Source: Jiella pelagia (GTDB lineage Bacteria; Pseudomonadota; Alphaproteobacteria; Rhizobiales; Rhizobiaceae). From it: a DNA stretch of 64,000 nt. The stretch lies in the NCBI RefSeq assembly GCF_026898155.1, contig NZ_CP114029.1, positions 2,584,001-2,648,000 of the forward strand. The letters run 5' to 3'. Positions 1 to 8,604 of the stretch are shown here, piece after piece (the stretch's first letter is position 1; each line of letters begins with the position of its first letter). A model generated the notes under the pieces. It worked only from the letters and a program-made list of their open reading frames with translations, searched no databases and had not been told where the DNA came from. The translations under genes and the position numbers were made by a program.

Positions 1-50
1 GGAGCCTCATTTCATCGCGCTTCAATGCCTGCTCTGAAGCGATCCTGCGA

Positions 51-275
51 TCAGGATTCGTGCGCTTGCGGTCGGTCCAGGCTGCTCGCCCGGTGGGCAT
101 CCGCCATCAGGCCGGGATGCGAAGCCCCGAGGCCTTTCGGCGCGGCATTCTGCGCGGCCTGCCAGCCGGCCATCCATTCGGCGCGCAGATCGGAGCCGAC
201 AGGATACTGGCAGGACGACATCGCGTGATTGTTGGCAAAGGCCAGACGGCCCTGTTCGCGAGCATCGGTGGTCAT
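51..275 (-). CDS. Rmf-like small protein (ribosome modulation factor family)
   Basis: A 74-residue protein. Its N-terminal half has the Rmf-type pattern: AREQGRLAF, then a Cys and Pro-containing stretch (SSCQYPVGSD), then EWMAGWQAAQ, matching the family's G-x-A ... C-P ... W-x-x-GW layout. Rmf proteins bind ribosomes and promote 100S dimers in stationary phase; many alphaproteobacterial members are annotated only as Rmf-domain proteins, so the role here is inferred. The start at 275 is chosen because a GGGAG site lies just upstream; an in-frame ATG at 338 has no such site. The C-terminal 30 residues resemble nothing I recognise. Confidence 0.6.
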   Translation of the reverse strand: MTTDAREQGRLAFANNHAMSSCQYPVGSDLRAEWMAGWQAAQNAAPKGLGASHPGLMADAHRASSLDRPQAHES

Positions 276-472
276 GTTTCTTCTCCCTTGGTGTCCGTGC
301 CGGCTGTTCTTGATCTTTTCACCGGCATCTTGCGACAATCGAAATCTGGGGCTTGCCCTAGGGGCAATTCAAGCACGCAACGCAAAACGTGACCGGGGAG
401 TGGCCGTCGGCACGGTGCATCGCATCGCCCAAAACGGGAGAAGGAGCGTCGGCCAGGCCGACATATGCGGTG

Positions 473-1558
473 CTATCGCAGGTAGCCCGCGAAGCGTTCG
501 ACGTCTTCTTCGCGCGTCGACCAGCTGGTGACGAGGCGCACCAGCGTCTCGTCGTCGCTGGTCAGGTCCGGCATCGAATGCGGCGCGTTCCATTCGTAGA
601 AAACGGCGCCATCGGCCCGCAGCCGGGTGTCGAGATCCTTCGGCAGGACGGCAAAGACCTCGTTGCTGTGGGTCGCCCAGGCCTCGCGTGCCGCGTTCGA
701 TGCCGAAAGCGCCTCGCGCAGGCGGTCGGCCATGCGGTTCGAGTGGCCGGCCATGTCGAGCCAGAGATCAGACTCGAAATAGGCCATGAACTGCGCCGCG
801 ACGAACCGGGTCTTGGAAAAGAGCTGCGCTCCGCGCTTGCGGATATAGGGAAACTGCGTCGCCTTCTGCGGATCGAACACGACGATCGCCTCGGCGCACC
901 AGCAGCCGTTCTTGGTGGCGCCGAAGGAGAGGATGTCGACGCCGCGCTTCCAGGTCATCTCGGCCGGCGAGAGCCCGGTGGCCACGAGACCGTTGGCAAA
1001 GCGCGCGCCGTCCATGTGCAGCGTCAGGCCGCGCTCATGGGCGATCCCGGCGATCACCTCGATCTCATCCGCCGAATAGAGCGTGCCGGCCTCGCCCGGC
1101 TGGCTGATCGTCACCGCCATCGGCTGGCCGGCATGGACATGGCCCGGCTTGAAGCGGGCGATCTCGCGCTTGAGGTTGGCCGGATCGATCAGGCCGTTCG
1201 GCCCGTCGACGGGGGCCATGCGGGCGCCATGGGTGAAGAACTCCGGCGCGCCGCACTCGTCCTCGACGACATGCGCTTCGCGGTGGCAGAGGACGACGCC
1301 GCCCGGCCGGTTGACCGAGGCCAGCGCCAGCGAGTTCGCCGCCGTGCCGGTGCCGACGAAGAACACCGCCACCTCGCGCTCGAAGATCTCGTCGAAGCGC
1401 TTTTCGACCGCCTTGTCGAGGTCGCTGGTGCCATAGGCGCTGGCCATGCCCTCGCTGTGGCGGGCCAGCGCTTCGTTGATGGCAGGATGGGCGCCGGACC
1501 AGTTGTCGGATGCGAAAATCATGGCCGAAGCGATAGGATTATCGCCATGAAACGTCAA
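473..1558 (-). CDS. ltaE: L-threonine aldolase (low-specificity, PLP-dependent)
   Basis: A 361-residue fold-type I PLP enzyme of the beta-eliminating lyase/threonine aldolase family, which cleaves L-threonine or allo-threonine to glycine and acetaldehyde in the cytoplasm. Visible landmarks are FASDNWSGAHP near the N-terminus, the cofactor-binding stretch GTGTAANSLAL, LHMDGARFANG (Asp contacting the pyridine nitrogen), and the Schiff-base lysine in SFGATKNG. Length fits the family (about 340-360). An ATG at 1522 (MIFASDNW) is an alternative start; neither has a strong ribosome-binding site. It stands alone between divergent or convergent neighbours, so no operon is implied. Confidence 0.85.
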   Translation of the reverse strand: MTFHGDNPIASAMIFASDNWSGAHPAINEALARHSEGMASAYGTSDLDKAVEKRFDEIFEREVAVFFVGTGTAANSLALASVNRPGGVVLCHREAHVVEDECGAPEFFTHGARMAPVDGPNGLIDPANLKREIARFKPGHVHAGQPMAVTISQPGEAGTLYSADEIEVIAGIAHERGLTLHMDGARFANGLVATGLSPAEMTWKRGVDILSFGATKNGCWCAEAIVVFDPQKATQFPYIRKRGAQLFSKTRFVAAQFMAYFESDLWLDMAGHSNRMADRLREALSASNAAREAWATHSNEVFAVLPKDLDTRLRADGAVFYEWNAPHSMPDLTSDDETLVRLVTSWSTREEDVERFAGYLR

Positions 1559-1681
1559 TGATGCCGAGTGCGGCGCAGCAAATGTGGCACGTCGGGGTCA
1601 GGCGCCCCGGCGCGGCCGCGCAGTCCCGCAGTGGCATTGAGGCTCTGTATGTCTCTCTCCGCTGCGACTTCGTACCCGAGC

Positions 1682-2281
1682 CTAGTTCCAGTCGGCCGGG
1701 TCGACCGACGGATATTTCGCGTCGCAGATCCCGCCCTTGGCGGGCTTGACGAGGAACTCCGCGTGATCGTCGCCCCGTGCGATCGTCACGCTGGGGGTTG
1801 TGTCGTCGTGGTTGCTGCTTGCCGGCATCACCAGGAGGCGGTCCGGGTTTTCCAGGAGATAGCCGTTCTTGGTCCGGCGGAGGCTGAACTGGCCGCCATC
1901 CTCGTCGATCCCGCAGTCGAGCTTGTCGCGGGACGTCGGCTGGCAGTAGCCGAAGCCGAGCATCGGCGCCGGCGAACCGCCCCGCACTTTGACGGCGATC
2001 GCCATGTTGACCGAGGTGGTGAAGTTGTCGGCGGTCCACTGGGCCGTCTCGACGCCGTCGATGACCAGCATCGGGCGGTAGATGAAGGCGATGTCGGTGA
2101 CCTTCTGGCGCGGGTGGCTGCGCATGTGCTCGGCCGAGTAGGATCGTGCGAAACAGGTGGCGGCCAGCGGATCGATGAAGGCGATGGGCGGCGCCGACTT
2201 GCGGGCGGACTGGGCACTGGCGGGCGAAAGGTTCGCTACGGTAGCCGAGAGGACGATGGCGAATGCGATCAGCTGGCGCAT
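1682..2281 (-). CDS. Secreted or periplasmic hypothetical protein
   Basis: A 199-residue protein starting MRQLIAFAIVLSATVA with a clear Sec signal peptide and an Ala-x-Ala cleavage site (PASAQS, about residue 24). The mature part contains three cysteines (TCFARSY, GYCQPTS, LDCGID) plus GGICDAK, suggesting disulphides. I do not recognise the family. The start at 2281 is supported by GAGGG a few bases upstream and by the signal peptide beginning right there. It is monocistronic as far as can be seen. Confidence 0.6.
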   Translation of the reverse strand: MRQLIAFAIVLSATVANLSPASAQSARKSAPPIAFIDPLAATCFARSYSAEHMRSHPRQKVTDIAFIYRPMLVIDGVETAQWTADNFTTSVNMAIAVKVRGGSPAPMLGFGYCQPTSRDKLDCGIDEDGGQFSLRRTKNGYLLENPDRLLVMPASSNHDDTTPSVTIARGDDHAEFLVKPAKGGICDAKYPSVDPADWN

Positions 2282-2767
2282 GGGAGACCCTCTTCGTATG
2301 ACAAGGCCGGTCCTGGCCTGCCTCGACGTTTTTCGGCGGAGCGATCGGGCTGGCGGTGCCGATGCCGGCGAACCATGCGGGGCCAGGAAGGGCCGCGCCA
2401 ATGACCCAGCGTCCGCTTTCCTGGTCCAAGTGTCTGGCTTGGCGCGAATGTCTGGCGGCAGCGAGCCGGAGGAGGGTGCATGTGACGCGCGCACTGCCGC
2501 AAAACTTGACAATCGCGCCCCATCCTGCTTCTAACCACCCTCAAATCCGCGACATGCCGTCCGCGATCCGCCGACCGGGCCCCTCGTCCTGACAGGAAAC
2601 CCCTGAAAGGAATGCCGAGCCACCCGGAGGTCCACATCCCCCAGCGAGTTTCGCCCGGGGATGCGCTCATGCTTTGTGCCGATCTTTCGGCCGGGCATCG
2701 AGGGTTTGCGAGCCGGTCCTGTCCGCCCCACCTTTCGGGTGACACCGGAAGGACGGAAGGAAGCTTG
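2282..2767. other. Intergenic region upstream of ffh
   Basis: About 490 bases between the divergently transcribed secreted protein and ffh. No convincing gene or RNA is visible. It must contain the promoters of both neighbours, but I cannot assign a -35/-10 pair with confidence. A GGAAGG ribosome-binding site lies directly before the ffh ATG. Confidence 0.5.
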
Positions 2768-4320
2768 ATGTTCGATTCGCTCCAGGACCGCCTCGGGTCC
2801 ATCCTGAACGGCCTCACCGGCCGCGGCGCGCTTTCCGACAAGGATGTGTCGGCGGCGCTGCGCGAGGTGCGCCGGGCGCTCCTGGAGGCCGACGTCTCGC
2901 TCGAAGTCGTCCGCGGCTTCACCGACCGTGTGCGCGAAAAGGCCGTCGGCGCCGAGATCCTCAAGTCGATCAAGCCCGGCCAGATGGTCGTCAAGATCGT
3001 CCATGACGAGTTGGTCGCCACCCTCGGCGAGACCCAGGTGCCGATCGATCTCAACGCACCGGCCCCGGTCGTGGTGATGATGGTTGGCCTGCAGGGCTCC
3101 GGCAAGACGACGACCTCGGGCAAGATCGCCAAGCGGCTGACCGAGCGGCAGGGCAAGAAGGTCCTGATGGCCTCGCTCGACACGCGCCGGCCGGCCGCGC
3201 AGGAGCAGCTGAAGATTCTCGGCGAGCAGACCGGTGTGGCGACGCTGCCGATCATCGCCGGTCAGGGCCCGGTCGAGATCGCCGGCCGGGCCGAACAGGC
3301 CGCCCGCCTCGGCGGCTACGACGTCGTCATCCTCGACACCGCCGGCCGTACCCATATCGACGAGCCCTTGATGGTCGAGATGGCCGACATCAAGGCCAAG
3401 ACCCGGCCGCACGAGATCCTGCTCGTCGCCGACAGTCTGACCGGTCAGGACGCGGTCAATCTCGCCCGCTCCTTCGACGAGCGTGTCGGCATCACCGGCA
3501 TCGTGCTCACCCGCGTCGACGGCGACGGCCGAGGCGGCGCGGCACTGTCGATGCGCGCCGTCACCGGCAAGCCGATCAAGCTGATCGGCGTCGGCGAGAA
3601 GATGGATGCGCTGGAAGATTTCCATCCCTCGCGCATCGCCGACCGCATCCTCGGCATGGGCGACATCGTCTCGCTGGTCGAAAAGGCGGCCGAGAACATC
3701 GACGCGGAAAAAGCCGCGGCGATGGCCAAGAAGATGCAGTCGGGCAAGTTCGACCTGAACGATCTGGCCGATCAGATCGGCCAGATGCAGAAGATGGGCG
3801 GCATGGGCGGGATGATGGGCCTGATGCCCGGCATGGGCAAGATGAAGGGCCAGATGGCCGCCGCCGGCCTCGACGACAAGATGCTGAAGCGCCAGCTCGC
3901 CATCATCTCCTCGATGACCAAGGCCGAGCGCGCCAACCCGGACCTCCTCAAGCATAGCCGCAAGAAGCGCATCGCGGCGGGCTCCGGCACCAACGCTGCC
4001 GACATCAACAAGCTTTTGAAGATGCACCGCCAGATGGCCGACATGATGAAGTCCATGGGCAAGGGCGGCAGGGGCGGCATGATGCAGAAGATGATGGGCG
4101 GGCTCGCCGGCAAAATGGGCCTGCCCGGCGGCGGCATGCCCGGCGGCATGCCCGACCTGTCGAAGATGGACCCGAAGGAACTCGAAGCCCTCGCCAAGGC
4201 CGCACAGTCCGGCGGCATGCCAGGGGAATGCCCAAGGGCCTGCCGCCCGGCTTCGGCGGTGGCGGCGGCATGCCGGGCGGCTTCCCGGGACTGCCTGGAC
4301 TGCCGGGGAAGAAGAAATAG
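2768..4320 (+). CDS. ffh: Signal recognition particle protein Ffh
   Basis: SRP54-type GTPase that binds 4.5S RNA and signal sequences and targets ribosomes to the membrane with FtsY. N domain, then G domain with P-loop GLQGSGKTT (about residues 108-116), DTRRPAA, DTAGRTH and TRVDGDGRGG; then a methionine-rich M domain with repeated GGM/MGG motifs. The start is MFDSLQDRLG at 2768, preceded by GGAAGG. The reading frame breaks at about 4217, where a run of four G is one base short. Adding one G gives a Gly/Met/Pro-rich tail ending PGLPGKKK with stop at 4320, 517 residues in all and normal for alphaproteobacteria. First gene of the ffh-rpsP unit. Confidence 0.93.
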
Positions 4321-4422
4321 CCGAGGCCTAGGCCTCACGCGAAACCTGAAACAGCAAACGACACGGACGCCGGCGACCCCAAGAAGGCCGGTGCCGAGAA
4401 AACCTCAGAAGGAAGTCGAGAC

Positions 4423-4827
4423 ATGCCCCTGAAGATGCGCCTGGCCCGTGCCGGCTCGAAGAAGCGCCCCTACTATCACATCGTTGTCGCCGACGCCCGT
4501 TCGCCCCGTGACGGCCGCTTCATCGAGCAGATCGGCGCGTGGAACCCGATGCTGCCGAAGGACGCCGAGCGCGTCACTTTGAAGGAAGACCGGATCAAGC
4601 ATTGGCTGTCCGAGGGCGCCCAGCCGACCGACCGCGTCCTGCGCTTCCTCGACAAGGCCGGCATCGCCTCGCGCGGCGAGCGCAAGAACCCGACCAAGGG
4701 CCTGCCGGGCAAGAAGGCCCAGGAGCGCGAGGCCGAGCGCAAGCAGCGCGAGGAAGACGCCGCGACCGCAGCCGCCGAGGCCGAGGCTGCCAAGAACGCT
4801 CCGGCCGAGGAAGCATCGGCCGAGTGA
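4423..4827 (+). CDS. rpsP: 30S ribosomal protein S16
   Basis: 134 residues. The first 80 ([20 protein letters not shown] onward, with [16 protein letters not shown] and GAQPTD) are canonical S16. The C-terminal 50 residues form a charged Lys/Glu/Ala-rich tail ([16 protein letters not shown]), usual in Hyphomicrobiales. S16 is needed for 30S assembly. Located about 100 bases after ffh and probably co-transcribed with it; a strong terminator follows directly. In many relatives rimM and trmD follow in the same operon, but here a GGDEF gene and the terminator separate them. Confidence 0.96.
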   Translation: MPLKMRLARAGSKKRPYYHIVVADARSPRDGRFIEQIGAWNPMLPKDAERVTLKEDRIKHWLSEGAQPTDRVLRFLDKAGIASRGERKNPTKGLPGKKAQEREAERKQREEDAATAAAEAEAAKNAPAEEASAE

Positions 4828-4867
4828 GGCATACCGCTTGGGTCTGACCTGACTGCGAGAATCCCTG

Positions 4868-4900
4868 CGGGCGGCGCCATTGGCGTCGCCCGTTTGTATT
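4868..4900 (+). terminator. Rho-independent terminator after rpsP
   Basis: An 11-bp stem (4868-4878 paired with 4882-4892, one G-T pair, 3-base loop ATT) is followed by TTTGTATTTTT. It ends the ffh-rpsP transcript. Confidence 0.85.
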
Positions 4901-5000
4901 TTTGATACCAAATGCTTAGAAGTTTATTGTTTCATAACGTCACGGTAAGGATTACGCCAAATTATGCCCTGCGACGAATCGAAGCCGGTCGCGAGGATCC

Positions 5001-6560
5001 ATGCCAAGTTCCACCCTTCGCCGAGCGCGCCGCGACCGAGCCACGGATACCCGTTCGATGAAAGCCATGCCCCAGGCCGTCCCAGACAAGACGAAAGCGT
5101 CAGGCGACGTCTTCCAGCTGGCGCCGCTGCCGCTCTGGCTGGAGGACTTTAGCGCCGTCAAGACGCTCCTCGACGCCTGGCGCGCCGAAGGCGTGACGGA
5201 CCTGCGGGCTCATCTCAATGCCCATCCGGAACTCGTCCGCAAGGCCGCCCAGTCGATCCGGGTGATCGCTGTCAACGACAAGACCGTCGAACTCTTCGAG
5301 GCGAAGAGCCTCCGACCAACTCATCGCCAATCTCGACGTCGTCTTCTCCCGCGACATGCTGTCGTCCCACATGGGCGAGCCTCTGCCAGCTGTGGGAACG
5401 CACCGACGGCTTCGAAAGCCAGGCCGTCAACTACACGCTTTCCGGCCGCCGCCTCGACGTCCAGCTGAAGGCCCGCATCCTGCCCGGCCACGAGGCCGAC
5501 TGGAGTCGGCTCATCGTCTCCACCGAGGACATCACCGAGATCGTCGAGCAGCGACGCCTGCTCGCAGCCAGCGAGGGGTTCGCCCGCGGCCTCTTCGAGC
5601 ATTCGCCGATCTCGCTCTGGGTCGAGGACTTCTCGGTGGTGAAGGACCTGATGGACGAGGTGCGCGAGCGCGGCGTCACCGATTTCCGCACCTTTCTGGA
5701 CGTCCATCCCGAGTTCGTCTTCCGCTGCATGAGCGAGATCCGCGTCATCGACGTCAACCAGCACACGCTCGACCTGTTCAAGGCAGAGGACAAGGCGATG
5801 CTGCTCAACCGCCTCGCCGAGGTGTTCCGCGACGACATGGAGCCGCATTTTCGCGAGCAACTCGTCGATCTCTGGAATGGCAAGCTGTTCCAGCAGCGCG
5901 AAGTGGTCAACTATTCGCTGGATGGCGAACTTCTCCACGTCCACCTGCAGTTCTCGGTATTCCCGGGCCGCGAGACGGACTGGTCGCTGGTGCAGGTGGC
6001 GCTGACCGACATTACCGCCCGCAAGAAGGCCGAGGCGTATCTCGAATTCCTCGGCAAGCACGACATCCTGACCAAGCTCTACAATCGCTCCTTCTTCGTC
6101 GACGAACTCAACCGGCTGGAGCGCAAGGGGCCGCTGCCGGTGACGATGATCGTCGCCGATCTCAACGGGCTGAAGGTGGTCAACGACACGCTCGGCCATG
6201 CCGCGGGCGACGCGCTGTTGCGCCGGGCCGGCGAAGTGTTGCGCGAGGGAGTGCAGAAGCCCCATTGTGCGGCGCGGATCGGCGGCGACGAGTTCGTCGT
6301 CCTGATGCCGGCAACTCCGGAGGCGGAAGGCTTGCAGATGATCGCCGACATCGAGGAGCCTCGTCGAGGTCAACAATCAGTTCTATCCGGGATCGACCCT
6401 GTCCTTCTCCCTCGGCCTTGCGACATCGCTTGCGACCGAGCGCCTCGAGGACACCGTCAAGCGGGCGGACAGGCGGATGTACGAGGCAAAGCGGCGGCAT
6501 TACGAGGGCAGCGTGGAGGACCGGCGCGAGGCAGCCGGTACCGTGAGCCGGCCGAATTGA
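5001..6560 (+). CDS. PAS-PAS-GGDEF diguanylate cyclase (frame restored at three GAGCCTC sites)
   Basis: Cytoplasmic sensor-output protein expected to make cyclic di-GMP. Two homologous PAS-like modules (starting LWLEDFSAVK and LWVEDFSVVK) are tandem duplicates of about 150 residues, followed by a GGDEF domain with NRSFF, DLNGLKVVNDTLGH and the intact active-site RIGGDEF. The written sequence is split by extra bases at 5306-5312, 5377-5383 and 6356-6362, each reading GAGCCTC. Reading GAGCTC rejoins all parts into 518 residues ending SRPN at 6560, including the GGDEF tail LSFSLGLATSLATERL. Two starts are possible (5001, or 5058 MKAMPQ). No transmembrane segment is visible. Sits between the rpsP terminator and rimM as its own unit. 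Confidence 0.8.
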
Positions 6561-6668
6561 CTTCGCGTTGACGGCGTTCTGCGACTGAGCGACAGGCAAG
6601 GGCAGGTTTTCGGCGGATATGCCTCGAGCCGCCTTCCAGACCGGCCGGTGGCGGTCTAAGGATGCACC

Positions 6669-7401
6669 GTGGCGCCGCGTCTGCAGCGTCCGGCTATGCC
6701 GCAACGAACACCGGAACAAGAAAAGCGTTTGTCTTCGAACCGACCCACCAGCGCCGGGACGCCGGCCCCGCCCGTGACCGCGGCCGACGACGCGGCCACC
6801 TCGAACGCGGAAAGCCACCGCGTCCTTCTCGCCATCGTCGGCGGCGCCCATGGCATTCGCGGCGAATGCCGGGTGAAGTCCTTCACCGACGTGCCGGAGG
6901 ATTTCTCCCGCTACGGCCCGCTCTTCGACGGCAAGGGCAATCGCTTCACGGTGAAATCCGCCCGGCCGCAGAAGAACATGCTGCTGGTCCGCTTTGCCGA
7001 GGTTGCCGACCGCAATCACGCCGAAAGGCTGAACGGCACCGAGCTCTTCGTCGACCGGTCGGCACTGCCCGAGACCGAGGAGGACGACGAGTTCTATCTG
7101 GAAGATCTCGAAGGGCTCGAAGCGCGCTCGGTCACCGGCGAGCCGATCGGCCGCGTCGTCGCCGTGCATAACTTCGGCGCGGGCGACATCCTGGAGATTG
7201 CCCCGCCCAAGGGCACGACGGTGATGATCCCGTTTTCCGAAGCGGCGGTGCCGGAGCCTCGATCTCGAAAGCGGCATGCTGATCGTCGAGCCGCTCGCAG
7301 CCGGGCTGGTCGATGCAGAAGAAGCGGACGACGAGGAAGCGGAAGACGGGCCCGCCGGCGAGAGGCCGGATCCGTCGGAACCAGAAGAGGAAAAGCCATG
7401 A
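6669..7401 (+). CDS. rimM: 16S rRNA processing protein RimM (frame restored at GAGCCTC)
   Basis: RimM helps mature the 30S head by binding S19 and the 16S 3' domain. The RimM core begins VLLAIVGGAHGIRGECRVKS and continues through the PRC-barrel (DEFYLEDLEGLEA, VHNFGAGDILEI, MIPFSEAAVPE). The frame breaks at 7254-7260 (GAGCCTC). Read as GAGCTC it continues LDLESGMLIVEPLAAGL and an acidic tail to a stop at 7401, which is what the family requires. GTG at 6669 or ATG at 6696 may start it; the N-terminal 40 residues are a non-conserved extension. Its stop overlaps the next gene's ATG by four bases. Confidence 0.88.
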
Positions 7402-7700
7402 TCATCGTCTCCGGTATTCTGCGCCTGAGCCCCTCCGACCTCGCCAGCGTCAGGACGGCGGCTGCCGCGGTGTTGACTGCGACGCGGGCGGAAGAAGGCT
7501 GCATCGTCTATGCCTTCGCCGAGGACCTTTTGGAGCCTGGCCTGGTGCGGATCTACGAGGAGTGGGAAAGCCGCGAGGCGCTCGCCGCCCATGGCAAATC
7601 CGCCCACATCGCGGCCTGGCACCAGGCGCTTCGCTCCGTCACCGTCATCGAGCGCGACCTTGAGCTGATCGAGGCCGGCAAGGTCGAGCCGCTCGGCTGA
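7398..7700 (+). CDS. Antibiotic biosynthesis monooxygenase (ABM) domain protein
   Basis: A 100-residue dimeric alpha+beta-barrel protein of the ABM/YgiN-like family. Typical pattern: [49 protein letters not shown]. Such proteins are heme- or quinone-linked monooxygenases or stress proteins; the substrate cannot be read from sequence. It overlaps the rimM stop by ATGA and is followed by trmD after 5 bases, so it is translationally coupled inside a rimM-ABM-trmD operon, an unusual position for this family. Confidence 0.8.
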   Translation: MIIVSGILRLSPSDLASVRTAAAAVLTATRAEEGCIVYAFAEDLLEPGLVRIYEEWESREALAAHGKSAHIAAWHQALRSVTVIERDLELIEAGKVEPLG

Positions 7701-7705
7701 TCGCA

Positions 7706-8419
7706 ATGCCGTTCCGCGCCACGATACTCACCCTTTATCCGGAGATGTTTCCCGGCCCGCTCGGCATATCGCTGGCGGGCCGGGCGCTGGAGCGGGGCGA
7801 GGCGATCGTCGAGACCCGCCAGATCCGCGACTTTGGCCGGGGCCGGCACCGGGCGGTGGACGACACGCCTGCCGGGGGTGGCGCCGGCATGGTACTGCGG
7901 GCGGACGTCCTTGCCGATGCCATCGACGCGGCGTCTCCCGATGGCGACACGCGGCCGCGTCTCCTGATGAGCCCGCGCGGCCGGCCGCTGAGCCAGAACT
8001 TCGTGCGCGAGCTTGCGGCAGGCGAGGGCGCATTGATCGTCTGCGGCCGGTTCGAGGGGGTCGACGAGCGGATCATCGAGGCGCGTGGCCTCACCGAGAT
8101 TTCGATTGGCGACTACGTGCTCTCCGGGGGCGAGATCGCCGCCATGGTGCTGCTCGACGCGGTGATCCGGCTCCTGCCGGGCGTGATGGGCAACGATCAG
8201 TCGGGTGTCCACGAAAGCTTCGAGACGAGACTGCTCGAACATCCCCATTACACCCGGCCGGCCGAATGGGAGGGGCGGACGATCCCGGAGGTTCTGACCT
8301 CGGGCAATCACGGCGCCGTGGAGCGCTGGCGCCGGGCCGAGGCCGAGCGCCTCACCCTGGAGCGGCGGCCCGACCTTCTGGCGCCACCCGTCAGGGGACC
8401 CGGCGCCTCCGACCGGTAA
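7706..8419 (+). CDS. trmD: tRNA (guanine-N1)-methyltransferase TrmD
   Basis: SPOUT-class enzyme that makes m1G37 in tRNAs from S-adenosylmethionine, preventing +1 frameshifting. Landmarks: N-terminal [16 protein letters not shown]; the substrate segment [23 protein letters not shown]; the knot motif [12 protein letters not shown]; and [12 protein letters not shown] near the C-terminus. 237 residues, normal for the family. The usual downstream partner rplS is absent; a convergent PHB depolymerase follows instead. Confidence 0.96.
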   Translation: MPFRATILTLYPEMFPGPLGISLAGRALERGEAIVETRQIRDFGRGRHRAVDDTPAGGGAGMVLRADVLADAIDAASPDGDTRPRLLMSPRGRPLSQNFVRELAAGEGALIVCGRFEGVDERIIEARGLTEISIGDYVLSGGEIAAMVLLDAVIRLLPGVMGNDQSGVHESFETRLLEHPHYTRPAEWEGRTIPEVLTSGNHGAVERWRRAEAERLTLERRPDLLAPPVRGPGASDR

Positions 8420-8520
8420 AATCACCCCGATTTCGACGTAGGGCTGATTCCAGGGCGACAATTCCGGACCGATCCGCGTCGAGACGTTCTTGCTGAGCGT
8501 CGATCCCCGACCGAAACGAA

Positions 8521-8571
8521 GAACGGCGACGATCGAGGATCGTCGCCGTTCTTTCATGCAGTTTTTTTTTC
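8521..8571. terminator. Terminator between convergent trmD and phaZ
   Basis: A perfect 14-bp stem (8521-8534 with 8538-8551, loop GAG) lies between the two convergent genes. A T9 tract follows at about 8562-8570. It can serve the trmD transcript and possibly both directions. Confidence 0.75.
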
Positions 8572-8604
8572 GACGCTGCCGGCTCCCAGGCCGCCCGCGC
8601 TCGA

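Noticed and set aside
389..1561. Long plus-strand reading frames opposite ltaE, polA, pglZ and the transposases
   Set aside because: They are antisense frames caused by high GC at third codon positions; the opposite strand carries the recognisable protein in each case.
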